Of a stretch of DNA of 64,000 nucleotides, positions 42,298-51,622 are shown piece after piece. A program made the position numbers and the translations under genes. The stretch's first letter is position 1; the number at the start of each line of letters is the position of its first letter. The stretch comes from Nocardioides islandensis (lineage in GTDB: Bacteria > Actinomycetota > Actinomycetes > Propionibacteriales > Nocardioidaceae): positions 1 through 64,000 of the forward strand of contig NZ_JADKPN010000020.1 of the NCBI RefSeq assembly GCF_015352455.1. The letters are read 5' to 3'. The notes beneath the pieces are model-generated. The model worked only from the letters and a program-made list of their open reading frames with translations. It was not told the DNA's origin and searched no databases.

Positions 42298-42987
42298 ATG
42301 GGCTTCCTGCAGGTCATCACGTTCAGCACCGATCGCATCGACGAGTTCATCCAGCGCGAGCACCAGTGGGTCGTCGACTCCACGGGCAAGCGGACCAGTG
42401 TCGGCGGCCAGCTCTGGGGCGACCGCGACCACCCGGGTCAGTACGTCGCCCTCGACTGGTTCGACTCCTACGAGTCGGCGATGGTCAACTCCCACCTCCC
42501 GGAGACCGACGCCTTCGCCCAGGACGCGATGGCCCTGGCGACCGGCGAGGTCGTCTTCCACAACCTCGAGCCGGTACTGCCCGAGTGGAACAGCGGCGAG
42601 GACGCCCTGCGCACCGCGCTGGAGACGTCCACCGCCGTGCCCGGCCTCTTCGCCGACGACGTCGACCTCGACATCCTCGTCCCGCACGGCCGGGTGCGCT
42701 CGACCGGCGCCGCCGCCCTGGAGGAGGCGCTGCGCGCCGAGGCGCCCGGACGCGACATCGAGCTGTGGCGCTCGCACGCGACGTTCGACGGGTTCGTGGT
42801 CGAGTACGCCTACCGCACCCACGGCACCCCGTCCCTCGCGGCCGGCGTCATGCTGGTCACCCTGGAGGACGGGAGGATCCAGCGGCTGGCCATCACCTGT
42901 GCCGGCAACTGGAGCGCCGAGACCGAGGCGCGCGTCCTCGAGGAGACCGGCGCGCTGGGCCCGCGGGTCGAGGAGACGGTCCGATGA
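42298..42987 (+). CDS. Two-domain ABM-like / NTF2-like protein
   Basis: A 229-residue protein. Residues 1-95 resemble a ferredoxin-like dimeric alpha/beta-barrel (LQVITFSTDRIDEFIQ...GQYVALDWFDSYE). Residues 115-229 resemble a SnoaL/NTF2-like fold (IELWRSHATFDGFVVEYAYR, GVMLVTLEDGRIQRLAI). Both folds occur in small enzymes and ligand binders. AGAGG 7 nt upstream gives a conventional start. It is coupled to the methyltransferase gene by an ATGA overlap, suggesting a shared small-molecule pathway. Confidence 0.75.
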   Translation: MGFLQVITFSTDRIDEFIQREHQWVVDSTGKRTSVGGQLWGDRDHPGQYVALDWFDSYESAMVNSHLPETDAFAQDAMALATGEVVFHNLEPVLPEWNSGEDALRTALETSTAVPGLFADDVDLDILVPHGRVRSTGAAALEEALRAEAPGRDIELWRSHATFDGFVVEYAYRTHGTPSLAAGVMLVTLEDGRIQRLAITCAGNWSAETEARVLEETGALGPRVEETVR

Positions 42988-44093
42988 CCGCCGTCGACGA
43001 GAGCACCCAGGAGGTCACCGGCGCCGTCACCGGCGCCGTCACCGGCCGGGTCTTCGAGAGCCTGCTCGGCGCCCTCGAGCTGGCGACCGTGTACCTCGGC
43101 GTCCGGCTCGGGCTGTACGCCGCCCTCGCCGCGCCGCGCACCGCGGCTGGGCTCGCGGAGGCGACCGGGACCGACGAGCGGTACGCCCGGGAGTGGCTGG
43201 AGCAGCAGGCCATCGCCGGCCTCGTCACGGTCGTCGACGACGGCGACGCCGCCGGTCGGGTCTACGGGCTCGACGCCGAGCAGTCGGCGACGTTCGGCGA
43301 CGACGAGTCACCGCTGTACGCCGGCGCCATGGCCCTCCTCGTCGGCGGCCTCGCCGAGGTGATGACCCGGCTGCCGGACACCTACCGCACCGGCCAGGGC
43401 ATCCCGTTCGGCGCCTACGGCGACGACGTCCGGATCGGGCAGGCGCTCTTCAACCGAGCGGGCTGGCGCGACCAGCTGGCCCAGGAGTGGGTGCCCGCGC
43501 TGCCCGGCGTCGGCGAGCTGCTGTCGCGCGCCGGCGCCCGCGCCGTCGACCTCGGCTGCGGCACCGGCTTCTCGTCGGTGGCCCTCGCCACGGCGTACCC
43601 CGACCTCCAGGTCCTCGGCGTCGACAGCGACGACGCCTCGGTGATGGACGCCCGGGAGAACGCCGAGGCGGCGGGCGTCGCGGACCGCGTCCGGTTCGAG
43701 GTGGCCGACGCCGACACCCCGCTGGACTGGTCATCTGATGGGGGGAGCTACGACGTGGCCTTCTACCTCGAGGCGCTGCACGACATGGCCCACCCGGTCG
43801 AGTCGCTGGCCGCCGTCCGTGCGGCGCTGCGGCCCGGCGGGGTGGTCGTGGTGGTGGACGAGCGCGCCGAGGAGGAGTTCGCCGCCGGCGGCAGCGACGT
43901 CGAGCGGCTGCTGGCCGCCTCCAGCGTCCTGCACTGCCTGCCGGTCGGCCGCTCGCAGGAGGGCTCGGCCGCCACCGGCGCGCTGTTCCGGCCGTCGACC
44001 ATGCGCGAGTACGCCGCCCGGGCGGGGTACGCCGAGGTCGAGATCGCCCCCATCGAGCACGACGTCTTCCGGTTCTTCGTGCTCAGGCCGTAG
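42984..44093 (+). CDS. Class I SAM-dependent methyltransferase
   Basis: A 369-residue enzyme. An N-terminal winged-helix/dimerisation region ([17 protein letters not shown]...[18 protein letters not shown]) precedes a Rossmann methyltransferase core with motif [23 protein letters not shown] and [12 protein letters not shown]. This two-part layout is typical of small-molecule O-methyltransferase-like proteins. The N-terminus contains a 12-bp tandem repeat encoding [11 protein letters not shown]. Coupled to the preceding two-domain protein; substrate unknown. Confidence 0.88.
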   Translation: MTAVDESTQEVTGAVTGAVTGRVFESLLGALELATVYLGVRLGLYAALAAPRTAAGLAEATGTDERYAREWLEQQAIAGLVTVVDDGDAAGRVYGLDAEQSATFGDDESPLYAGAMALLVGGLAEVMTRLPDTYRTGQGIPFGAYGDDVRIGQALFNRAGWRDQLAQEWVPALPGVGELLSRAGARAVDLGCGTGFSSVALATAYPDLQVLGVDSDDASVMDARENAEAAGVADRVRFEVADADTPLDWSSDGGSYDVAFYLEALHDMAHPVESLAAVRAALRPGGVVVVVDERAEEEFAAGGSDVERLLAASSVLHCLPVGRSQEGSAATGALFRPSTMREYAARAGYAEVEIAPIEHDVFRFFVLRP

Positions 44094-44097
44094 CCGC

Positions 44098-44238
44098 TGG
44101 TCGAGCCCTTCGAGACGCCTCGTTCCTCGGCTCCTCAGGAACCACCGCGAGGCCGGCCACGGCCGAGCGCGTCGAGACCCCCGTTCGTGTTCCGGGGTCT
44201 CGACTCGGGCTCGCCCAGGGGCTCGCCCGGCTCGACCA
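44098..44238. repeat. 141-bp intergenic repeat with 9-bp terminal inverted repeats
   Basis: Bounded by TGGTCGAGC (44098-44106) and GCTCGACCA (44230-44238). Inside are GTTCCT-N9-AGGAAC and a perfect 11-bp stem GTCGAGACCCC / GGGGTCTCGAC (44171-44204). Related end sequences occur at 38038, 57808 and 61517. It probably also terminates transcription after the methyltransferase gene. It could be a REP- or MITE-like element; no ORF is inside. Confidence 0.6.
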
Positions 44239-44250
44239 CCATCGGCTCGT

Positions 44251-44256
44251 TACAGT
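44251..44256 (+). promoter_or_regulatory. -10 hexamer for leaderless dxs transcript
   Basis: TACAGT ends 6 nt before the GTG at 44263; no ribosome-binding site is visible. Confidence 0.5.
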
Positions 44257-44262
44257 GATCGG

Positions 44263-46176
44263 GTGCGTCTGGAGCAGCTGGAGTCCCCCCGCGACCTGCG
44301 CGGACTGACCCCCTCCGAGCTGGACGGGCTGGCCGCCGAGATCCGCGACTTCCTCGTCAGGACCTGTGCGCGGACCGGCGGCCACCTCGGCCCGAACCTC
44401 GGCGTCGTCGAGCTGACGATGGCCATCCACCGGACCTTCGACTCCCCGCGCGACCGCGTCGTCTTCGACACCGGGCACCAGGCCTACGTGCACAAGCTGC
44501 TCACCGGCCGGATGCCCGGGTTCGAGAAGCTGCGCCAGGAGGGCGGCGTCAGCGGGTACCCGAGCCAGTCGGAGTCCGAGCACGACGTCGTCGAGAACTC
44601 CCATGCCTCCACGGCCCTCTCGTACGCCGACGGGCTGGCCAAGGCCTACGCCATCCGCGGCGAGGACCGGCACGTCGTCGCGGTCATCGGCGACGGCGCC
44701 CTGACCGGGGGCATGGCCTGGGAGGCGCTCAACAACATCGCCGTGTCGCCGCAGAGCCGGCTGGTCATCGTCGTCAACGACAACGGCCGCTCGTACACGC
44801 CCACGATCGGCGGGCTGACCAACGCGCTGACCCGGCTGCGCACGAACCCCCGCTACGAGCCGCTGCTGGACCAGGTCAAGAAGCGCCTCAACGCCGTCCC
44901 GGGCGTCGGCCCCGCGGCGTACGATGCGCTCCACGCCATGAAGAAGGGGCTCAAGGACGCGCTCGCCCCGCAGGGCCTCTTCGAGGACCTCGGCCTCAAG
45001 TACGTCGGCCCGGTCGACGGCCACGACCGCGCGGCGCTCGAGCAGTCCCTGGCCAGCGCCAAGCGCTTCAACGGACCGGTGATCGTGCACGCGATCACGC
45101 GCAAGGGTTTCGGGTACGACGCGGCGGAGCTGCACGAGGCCGACCAGTTCCACTCGCCCGGGCCGTTCGACGTCGACAGCGGGGTCGAGACCCCTCGTGA
45201 GCGGATCTGGACCGACGTCTTCGCCGACGAGATGGTGCGCCTCGGCGAACGGCGCAAGGACGTCGTGGCCATCACCGCCGCGATGATGCACCCGGTCGGG
45301 CTGCACCACTTCCAGGCGCGGTTCCCCGAGCGCACCTTCGACGTCGGCATCGCCGAGCAGCACGCGACCACCGCGGCCGCGGGGCTCGCGATGGGCGGGC
45401 TGCACCCGGTCGTCGCGCTCTACGCGACGTTCCTCAACCGCGCCTTCGACCAGGTCCTGATGGACGTCGCGCTGCACAAGTGCGGCGTGACCTTCGTGCT
45501 CGACCGCGCCGGCGTCACCGGCGACGACGGCGCCAGCCACAACGGGATGTGGGACATGTCGATCCTGCAGGTCGTGCCCGGCCTCCGGCTGGCCGCGCCG
45601 CGCGACCCGGCCCGCCTGCGCGAGCTGCTCGACGAGGCGGTCGAGGTCGCCGACGCCCCGACGGTCGTCCGGTTCCCCAAGGGTGTGCCGCCCGCCGACA
45701 TCGAGGCGGTCGGCAAGCGCGGCGGCTGCGACGTGCTCGTCCGCAACGGCACCCGCGAGGTGCTGATCGTCTCCCACGGTGCGATGGCCGCGACGGCCGT
45801 CGACGTGGCCGAGCGTCTCGTCGCCCAGGGCATCGGCGTCACCGTCGTCGACCCGCGCTGGGTCAAGCCGGTCGACCCCGCGCTGGTGGAGCTCGCCCGC
45901 GAGCACCGCCTCCTCGTCAGCCTCGAGGACAACGGCCGCGTCGGCGGCTGCGGCGCGATGCTGCTGACGGCCCTGAACGACGCGGGGGTGACCACGCCCT
46001 TCCGGCTGCACGGCATTCCCCAGGAGTTCCTGGGCCACGCGAAGCGGGCCGTCATCCTCGAGCGCATCGGGCTCGCGCCGCAGGCGCTGGCCCGGGGGAT
46101 CGTCGAGGACATGGCTGCCCTGTCGGGTCAGCCGGCGGAGAGCTCGTCCCCCAGCACCTCGTCCAGCCTCTCGTAG
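44263..46176 (+). CDS. dxs: 1-deoxy-D-xylulose-5-phosphate synthase
   Basis: A 637-residue, full-length Dxs. It condenses pyruvate and glyceraldehyde 3-phosphate with thiamine diphosphate, the first step of the MEP isoprenoid pathway. Seen are [14 protein letters not shown] (substrate/TPP region), [16 protein letters not shown] (TPP/Mg motif), the transketolase-type middle domain with [14 protein letters not shown] and [15 protein letters not shown], and the C-terminal domain. GTG at 44263 gives the expected N-terminus ([15 protein letters not shown]). The 3' end overlaps the convergent SRPBCC gene by 49 bp. Confidence 0.97.
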   Translation: MRLEQLESPRDLRGLTPSELDGLAAEIRDFLVRTCARTGGHLGPNLGVVELTMAIHRTFDSPRDRVVFDTGHQAYVHKLLTGRMPGFEKLRQEGGVSGYPSQSESEHDVVENSHASTALSYADGLAKAYAIRGEDRHVVAVIGDGALTGGMAWEALNNIAVSPQSRLVIVVNDNGRSYTPTIGGLTNALTRLRTNPRYEPLLDQVKKRLNAVPGVGPAAYDALHAMKKGLKDALAPQGLFEDLGLKYVGPVDGHDRAALEQSLASAKRFNGPVIVHAITRKGFGYDAAELHEADQFHSPGPFDVDSGVETPRERIWTDVFADEMVRLGERRKDVVAITAAMMHPVGLHHFQARFPERTFDVGIAEQHATTAAAGLAMGGLHPVVALYATFLNRAFDQVLMDVALHKCGVTFVLDRAGVTGDDGASHNGMWDMSILQVVPGLRLAAPRDPARLRELLDEAVEVADAPTVVRFPKGVPPADIEAVGKRGGCDVLVRNGTREVLIVSHGAMAATAVDVAERLVAQGIGVTVVDPRWVKPVDPALVELAREHRLLVSLEDNGRVGGCGAMLLTALNDAGVTTPFRLHGIPQEFLGHAKRAVILERIGLAPQALARGIVEDMAALSGQPAESSSPSTSSSLS

Positions 46177-46619
46177 CCCACGCCGAGGCCCTCCGTCATC
46201 CCGGAGGCGACCCAGCCGTCCCGGATCTCGCGGGTCGGGTAGACGACCGTCAGCGTCATCGCGGTCCGGTCGTCGCCGGCGGGGGAGAGGAGCAGCGTGT
46301 TGGTGCTCGGCCCGGGGAAGTCGTCGAACTGCTCGATGGTCACCAGCCGGGAGTGCGGCTCGACCTCGTCGAAGGTGCCCGAGACGCCCATGGTCCGCTC
46401 GCCGGAACCGAACACCCAGCGGTAGCGGCCGCCGACGCGGACGTCCATCTCGCAGGTCGTGAGCGGGAAGTCGGGGTCGCCGAGCCACTGCTTCATGTGG
46501 ACGGGCTCGGTCATCGCGCGCCAGACGCGCGCGGGAGGAGCGCCGAACTCGCGGCGCACCAGGATCGAGGTGTCGTCGGGCGTGGCCACCGTGAAGGTGG
46601 CCGGCCAGGGGAGCGTCAC
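46128..46619 (-). CDS. SRPBCC/AHSA1-domain protein
   Basis: A 163-residue START-like fold (Activator of Hsp90 ATPase 1-like family): [67 protein letters not shown]. Such proteins bind hydrophobic ligands and are very often paired with an ArsR regulator, as here. GTG at 46619 overlaps the ArsR stop (GTGA). Its gene runs 49 bp into the convergent dxs 3' end. Confidence 0.9.
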   Translation of the reverse strand: MTLPWPATFTVATPDDTSILVRREFGAPPARVWRAMTEPVHMKQWLGDPDFPLTTCEMDVRVGGRYRWVFGSGERTMGVSGTFDEVEPHSRLVTIEQFDDFPGPSTNTLLLSPAGDDRTAMTLTVVYPTREIRDGWVASGMTEGLGVGYERLDEVLGDELSAG

Positions 46620-46975
46620 TCGTCCTCCTCGTCGGTCATGGTGGCCAGGTAGTCGTCGAGCCGGTCGAAGCGCTGCTCCCAGAACACGCGGAACTCCTCG
46701 GCCCAGGCGGCCACCTGCTCCAGGGGCGCGGCCTCCAGCGTGGCCGGCCGCGACTGGGCGACCTTCGACCGGCTGATCAGGCCGGCCCTCTCCAGCACGC
46801 GCAGGTGCTTGGAGACGGCCGGCCCGGACATCGAGAACGGCTCGCCGAGCTCGCCGACCGAGGCCGGCCCACGTGTGAGGCGGGCCAGGATCGCGCGCCT
46901 CGTCGGGTCGGCCAGCGCGGCGAACACCAGGCTGAGCGGGTCGCGGGCCGGCGCAGCCATCGCGATGGTGGTCAT
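46616..46975 (-). CDS. ArsR-family transcriptional regulator
   Basis: A 119-residue winged-helix repressor: LVFAALADPTRRAILARL and the recognition helix MSGPAVSKHLRVLERAGLI. No metal-binding Cys motif (ELCVCDL-type) is present, so it belongs to the metal-free branch that is co-encoded with SRPBCC proteins. The middle gene of a VOC-ArsR-SRPBCC operon in which all junctions overlap by 4 bases. The near-palindrome at 47411-47442 is its likely operator. Confidence 0.92.
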   Translation of the reverse strand: MTTIAMAAPARDPLSLVFAALADPTRRAILARLTRGPASVGELGEPFSMSGPAVSKHLRVLERAGLISRSKVAQSRPATLEAAPLEQVAAWAEEFRVFWEQRFDRLDDYLATMTDEEDE

Positions 46976-47397
46976 GAGTAGTCGTGGGTCCCTCCGTGCG
47001 GCCACTGCTGCAGGAGCCACATGTTGCCGTCCGGGTCCTCGAACCCGGAGTAGAGCACGCCGCCGAGGTCCTGGATCTCGCCCATCTCGACCCCGTTGCC
47101 GACCAGCCGGTCGCGGGCGGCCGTCACGTCGGGCACCACCAGGTGGATGCCCTTCTGCGACCCGGGAGCCATGTCGGTGATCCCCGGGATGTTGCGGCCG
47201 AGCAGGATGCCGCAGTGCGAGCCGGGCGGCACGATCTGCACGATCCGCATGTCCTCCATCTGGACGTGGTCGGTGACCAGCACCCAGCCGCACTGCTGGA
47301 CGTAGAAGTCACGCGCCCGGTCGACGTCGGTGACGGGGATGTGCACGAGCTCGAGCCGCATCTCGCCGGCGTTCAGAGGGGTGGGTGTGGTGGTCAT
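46972..47397 (-). CDS. VOC (glyoxalase-like) family protein
   Basis: A 141-residue single-domain VOC protein (LVHIPVTDVDRARDFYVQQCGW, GIHLVVPDVTAARDRL, FEDPDGNMWLLQQ). Substrate unknown. First gene of the VOC-ArsR-SRPBCC operon. AAAGGAG 6 nt upstream of the ATG is a strong ribosome site, immediately downstream of the palindromic operator. Confidence 0.9.
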   Translation of the reverse strand: MTTTPTPLNAGEMRLELVHIPVTDVDRARDFYVQQCGWVLVTDHVQMEDMRIVQIVPPGSHCGILLGRNIPGITDMAPGSQKGIHLVVPDVTAARDRLVGNGVEMGEIQDLGGVLYSGFEDPDGNMWLLQQWPHGGTHDYS

Positions 47398-47410
47398 GGG
47401 ATCTCCTTTG

Positions 47411-47442
47411 GAAACCAAGTAGTTAGATAACTAGTTGGTTTC
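47411..47442. promoter_or_regulatory. 32-bp near-perfect palindrome, likely ArsR operator
   Basis: From GAAACCAA to TTGGTTTC with TAGTTA/TAACTA inside; only positions 9/24 and the central pair 16/17 break the symmetry. It lies 13 bp upstream of the VOC start and between divergent genes (VOC operon and homocysteine methyltransferase-like gene). It is an AT-rich island in this GC-rich sequence, so it likely also contains promoter elements for one or both directions. Confidence 0.8.
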
Positions 47443-47485
47443 TAACAGGGGGAGACGTGCGTGTCAAGGACTGCTAGAAACAGCC

Positions 47486-48397
47486 ATGACCCAGCGAGTC
47501 GACCGGTACGTCACCGACGGAGGCCTCGAGACCGACCTGATCTTCCATCACGGCGCGGACCTCCCGGAGTTCGCGTCGTTCCCGCTCGTCGAGGACGATC
47601 GCGGCCGCGAGCTGCTCACGCAGTACTACGACGGGTACGCCGCGGTGGCGGCGAAGGCCGGCACCGGGCTGATGCTCGAGGCGCCGACCTGGCGGGCGAA
47701 CCCCGACTGGGGCGCGGTCGTCGGGTACGACGCCGTCGCGCTCGACCGGGTCAACCGGGCCGCCGTCGAGCTGCTGCACGGACTGCGGGACCGCTACCGC
47801 TCCGAGCTCGGACTCGCCGATGTGAAGGTCGGGGGGCTGCACGGTCCCCGCGGCGACGGCTACGTCGCGGGCGAGGACGCCGACCCCGACGAGGCCGCGG
47901 AGTACCACGCGGCGCAGGCCCGCTCCGCCGCCGCCGCGGGCGCCGACCTGGCCACGGTGCTGACCCTCACCGGCGCCGGCGAGGCGATCGGCTTCGTGCG
48001 CGCGGTCCGCGACGCCGGGCTGCCCGCCGCCGTCGGGTTCACCGTCGAGACCGACGGCCGGCTGCCGGACGGCACGCCGCTGCGCGACGCGATCGAGCGC
48101 GTGGACGCCGAGGCGCGCCCCGACTACTTCGTCGTCAACTGCGCCCACCCGACCCACGTCGCCCCGGGCCTCGAGGGTGATGGCGCCTGGCTCTCCCGGA
48201 TCGAGGGCCTCCGGCCCAACGCCAGCCGGATGTCCCACCACGAGCTCGACGAGGCTCCCGAGCTCGACGAGGGCGACCCCGCCGAGCTGCGCGTCTCGAC
48301 CGACGCCCTGCGCGACCGGCTGCCGAACCTGCGCATCGTCGGCGGCTGCTGCGGCACCGACAGCCGCCACGTCGCCGCGCTGTGGGGCGTGGGCTGA
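47486..48397 (+). CDS. Homocysteine S-methyltransferase family protein
   Basis: A 303-residue zinc-dependent TIM barrel. Zinc ligands are in VVNCAHP and GGCCGTD; DGGLETDLI is the N-terminal family signature. Members transfer a methyl group from S-methylmethionine, betaine or a similar donor to homocysteine. It shares the palindromic intergenic region with the ArsR operon, so it may be under the same regulator. Confidence 0.88.
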   Translation: MTQRVDRYVTDGGLETDLIFHHGADLPEFASFPLVEDDRGRELLTQYYDGYAAVAAKAGTGLMLEAPTWRANPDWGAVVGYDAVALDRVNRAAVELLHGLRDRYRSELGLADVKVGGLHGPRGDGYVAGEDADPDEAAEYHAAQARSAAAAGADLATVLTLTGAGEAIGFVRAVRDAGLPAAVGFTVETDGRLPDGTPLRDAIERVDAEARPDYFVVNCAHPTHVAPGLEGDGAWLSRIEGLRPNASRMSHHELDEAPELDEGDPAELRVSTDALRDRLPNLRIVGGCCGTDSRHVAALWGVG

Positions 48398-48475
48398 CGT
48401 ACCTGACGACGCGTGCCTCCCACCGGGAGACACGCCGTTGCTCACCCCTTCCAGCACAGCCACAATCGCCGTGTC

Positions 48476-51238
48476 ATGACTTCCGCGCAGGGCACGGTCG
48501 GACGCGACATGGAGCTCGCGTCGATCCGTGCGTTCCTGGACTCGGCCGGCGGACGGCTGACCGCGCTGCTCATCGAGGGAGAGGTCGGCATCGGCAAGTC
48601 CTCGCTGTGGCGCGAGACCGTGCGTGCGGCCGAGGAGCGTGGGCATCGCGTGCTCGCCTGCCAACCCACCGAGAACGAGGCCGGAATCGGCTTCGCGGGC
48701 CTGATCGATCTGCTGGGCTCGTGGGTGGACGAGAGCGCGGCCGAGCTGCCGGAGCCCCAGCGTCGGGCGCTCGATGCCGCCCTGATGCGCACGTCGTCCG
48801 ACGCAGCCGTTCGCCAGGGGGCCGTTGCCGTCGCGGTGTTGGGCGTCCTTCGCACGCTCGCTCGCTCGGCGCCGACCACGGTCGCCATCGACGATCCTCA
48901 GTGGCTCGACATGCCGACCAGGCAGGCACTCGGGTTCGCGCTGCGACGCCTCGACGCCGAACCGGTCGCGGTTGTCGTCACCCGGCGTCGGGACCGGCTG
49001 GCTGACGAGCTCATCGAGGGCCTTCCGGTGACGCGGCTCGCGGTCCCGCCGATGTCGCTGGGCGCGACCTACCAGCTCGTGCACGCTCGGCTCGGCGTCA
49101 CGCTCGCGCGGCCGGCCCTCGTGCGGGTGTACGAGACGTCGGGGGGCAACCCGTTCTTCAGCCTCGAGCTCGCGCGAGCGTGGATCGATCGCGGCGGGGT
49201 TGCCGACGTCGGGCACCTGCCGGTTCCGGAGCGCCTCGGTGACCTGCTCCGCAGACGCCTGGAAGACCTGCCCGACGGCACTCGGCGGGTGCTGCTTATC
49301 GCGGCCGCGATGGCGGCACCGAGCGTGCAGGAGCTGCAGGAGGCGTGCGACCGGCCGGTCGAGCGCGACCTCGCCCGGGCGGAGACCGCCGGCGTCGTCG
49401 ACTCCAGCGACGGGATCGTGAGGTTCAGCCATCCGCTGATGGCGGCCACGGTGTACGGCGCGGCGACGGCGGCGGAGCGGCGGATGCTGCATCGAGAGCT
49501 CGCCGGTGCCGTCCGGGATCCCGAGGAGCGGGCCCGGCACCTCGCACTCACGTCACCCGAGCCCGACGAGGCGCTGGCCGAGGCGCTCGAGGACGCGGCC
49601 ACCCGCGTGGCTCGGAGGGGTGCCACGGACGTGGCGGCGACCTACGCGCAGCGGGCCCTGGACTTCACTCCTCCGGGCGATCGCGGCGCGTCCTTCCGGC
49701 GCGCTACCGCGGCCGGCGTGCACGCGATGGCCGCCGGTGACCGCGCCCGTGCGCGGGCCCTCTTCGAACGCGCCGTCGCCGATGCGCCCGCGGGCCCGGG
49801 ACGAGCCGAGGCGCTGCGGTGGCTGGCGGAGCTCTCCACGCCGCTCGGCCAAGGCATCGCGCTGTGCGACCGAGCGCTCCAGGACGCCGGCACCGATCAG
49901 GCTGTCGCCAGCCGGATCCACCGGACCAGAGGCGCGATCTCCTACTTCCTGGGCGACGTTCCGGCGGCCGAGCACCACGCCGGGCTCGGCGTCGAGCTCG
50001 CGGAGGGCAGCGGCGACGACCAGGCACTGGGCATGGCTCTCGCCGAGCTGGCCCACTGGACCTACTGCGGCGGCGGAGGCGTACGTCGCGATCTCTTCGA
50101 GCGCGCGATCGCACTCGACGGCTCGGCCGGGGCATCCTCCCCGCGCAGTCACCTGGCCAAGGTCGTGATGGACAACGACGAGCACGACGAGGCCCGGTCG
50201 CTGCTCACACTCCTGCTCGACGAGACCATGGAGACCGGCGACCTCTACTCGGCATCGACGCACCGGTTCCATCTGGCCGAGCTCGACGTGTGGGCCGGGG
50301 ACTGGATCGCCGCGATCGAACACGCCGAGGAGAGCCTCCAGCTGCGACAGCACCTCGACCGACCGGGCGCACCTCTGTACGTCGAGGCGATGGCGCGCGC
50401 GTGCCTCGGCGACGTCGACGAGGCCCGGAACCTGGCTGAGGCGGGTCTGGTGGAGGCGCTGCGCGCGGAGGACGTGGTCTTCCGGATGCAGAATCTCCAT
50501 GTCCTCGGGTTCGTCGAGCTGTCGCTCGGCAACCACGAAGCCGCCCGAGCCTTCCTGGGCGAGGCGACCGACCTGATGCGGCCGCGCTGGAACCGGGAGT
50601 TCGGTGACTGTCACATGGTGCCCGACGAGATCGAGGCCCTCGTCGCACTGGGGGACCTGGCGCGCGCCGAGGACCTCGCAGGGTGGATGGACGAGGTCGC
50701 CCGAGCGACCCACCGACCCTGGACGGTGGCCACCGGTGCCCGGTCCCGCGCGCTGGTCCAGGCGGCGAGGAACGACCTCGACGAGGCGGACGCGACCCTC
50801 GAACGGGCGCTGGCCGCACATGAGCGGCTGCCCATGGCGCTCGAGCTCGGTCGGACGCTGCTGACCCGCGGCATCGTCCAGCGCAGGATGAGACGGCGGG
50901 CGGTCGCCCGCGAGACGCTCGAGCAGGCCCTCGCACTCTTCGAGGGTCGCGGCGCGACCCTGTGGGCCGAGCGGGCGCGCTCGGAGATCGCGCGCATCGG
51001 GGTGCGCTCGGCGGCCCAGGTCGACCTGACCCCGGTCGAGCGGCGGATGGCGGCGCTGGTCGCGCAGGGATGCACCAACCAGGAGATCGCCGCCTCGCTG
51101 TCCGTGAGCAGGAAGACGGTCGAGGCGAACCTCTCGCGCTCCTACCGGAAGCTCGGCGTCCGCTCCCGCGCGGAGCTGGTGGCGAGGTTGTCGGTCCAGC
51201 GTGAGCCGACCTCCACCTCGAGCGCCCCGAACGGCTGA
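48476..51238 (+). CDS. LuxR-family ATP-dependent giant regulator (LAL-type)
   Basis: A 920-residue transcription regulator. N-terminal AAA_16/NB-ARC-like ATPase (Walker A GEVGIGKSSL, Walker B TTVAIDDPQWLD), a central TPR-like helical region (about 350-840) and a C-terminal LuxR helix-turn-helix (TPVERRMAALVAQGCTNQEIAASLSVSRKTVEANLSRSYRKLGV in outline). This is the MalT/LAL architecture of large inducer-sensing activators. It lies directly upstream of, and may control, the DUF4242 and FAD oxidoreductase genes. Confidence 0.93.
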   Translation: MTSAQGTVGRDMELASIRAFLDSAGGRLTALLIEGEVGIGKSSLWRETVRAAEERGHRVLACQPTENEAGIGFAGLIDLLGSWVDESAAELPEPQRRALDAALMRTSSDAAVRQGAVAVAVLGVLRTLARSAPTTVAIDDPQWLDMPTRQALGFALRRLDAEPVAVVVTRRRDRLADELIEGLPVTRLAVPPMSLGATYQLVHARLGVTLARPALVRVYETSGGNPFFSLELARAWIDRGGVADVGHLPVPERLGDLLRRRLEDLPDGTRRVLLIAAAMAAPSVQELQEACDRPVERDLARAETAGVVDSSDGIVRFSHPLMAATVYGAATAAERRMLHRELAGAVRDPEERARHLALTSPEPDEALAEALEDAATRVARRGATDVAATYAQRALDFTPPGDRGASFRRATAAGVHAMAAGDRARARALFERAVADAPAGPGRAEALRWLAELSTPLGQGIALCDRALQDAGTDQAVASRIHRTRGAISYFLGDVPAAEHHAGLGVELAEGSGDDQALGMALAELAHWTYCGGGGVRRDLFERAIALDGSAGASSPRSHLAKVVMDNDEHDEARSLLTLLLDETMETGDLYSASTHRFHLAELDVWAGDWIAAIEHAEESLQLRQHLDRPGAPLYVEAMARACLGDVDEARNLAEAGLVEALRAEDVVFRMQNLHVLGFVELSLGNHEAARAFLGEATDLMRPRWNREFGDCHMVPDEIEALVALGDLARAEDLAGWMDEVARATHRPWTVATGARSRALVQAARNDLDEADATLERALAAHERLPMALELGRTLLTRGIVQRRMRRRAVARETLEQALALFEGRGATLWAERARSEIARIGVRSAAQVDLTPVERRMAALVAQGCTNQEIAASLSVSRKTVEANLSRSYRKLGVRSRAELVARLSVQREPTSTSSAPNG

Positions 51239-51280
51239 CCATCGAGGGAGTTCCCCGATTACGGCGTTCCTTCGCCTCCC

Positions 51281-51286
51281 TACCGT
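51281..51286 (+). promoter_or_regulatory. -10 hexamer for leaderless DUF4242 transcript
   Basis: TACCGT ends 6 nt before the GTG at 51293. Two GTTCC copies (51250-51254 and 51266-51270, 16 bp apart) lie just upstream and may be activator sites for the LuxR-type regulator. Confidence 0.45.
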
Positions 51287-51292
51287 CGTCAC

Positions 51293-51622
51293 GTGGAGCC
51301 CGCACTGCAGGAGACCTTCCTGATGGAGCGTTACTGGCCTGGTGCCGGGCGGGCGGACGTCGCGACGGCGGAGGAGCACCTCTGTCGCGCCGCAGGAGAG
51401 CTCTCGCGCGACGGGATCCCGATCCGGATCGTGAGCTCGACCTGGGTCCCGGCCGACGAGGTCGTGCTCACGCTGTTCGAGGCCGGCGAGGAGGACGACG
51501 TACTCGAGGTCAGCCGGCGCGGCGGGTACCCGTTCGACCGCATGCAGCGCGTCGAAGTTGTCACAGAAGCGAGCCGGAGGTGGCGTGGATATGACGAGCA
51601 TGTCCGATACCAAGCGAGGTGA
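51293..51622 (+). CDS. DUF4242 (SCO4226-like) protein
   Basis: A 109-residue ferredoxin-like protein. The pattern FLMERYWPGAGRADVATAEE, VSSTWVPADEVVLTLFEA and GGYPFDRMQRVEVV matches DUF4242, whose prototype SCO4226 binds nickel. The function is unknown. Its 3' end overlaps the start of the FAD oxidoreductase gene by 32 bp, so they are co-transcribed. Confidence 0.8.
   Translation: MEPALQETFLMERYWPGAGRADVATAEEHLCRAAGELSRDGIPIRIVSSTWVPADEVVLTLFEAGEEDDVLEVSRRGGYPFDRMQRVEVVTEASRRWRGYDEHVRYQAR

Noticed and set aside
42984-43060. Short tandem repeat in the methyltransferase start and a similar one in the glycosyltransferase linker (54911-54950)
   Set aside because: Two or three copies of a 12-15-base in-frame unit in flexible regions; no sign of a phase-variable tract or mobile element.
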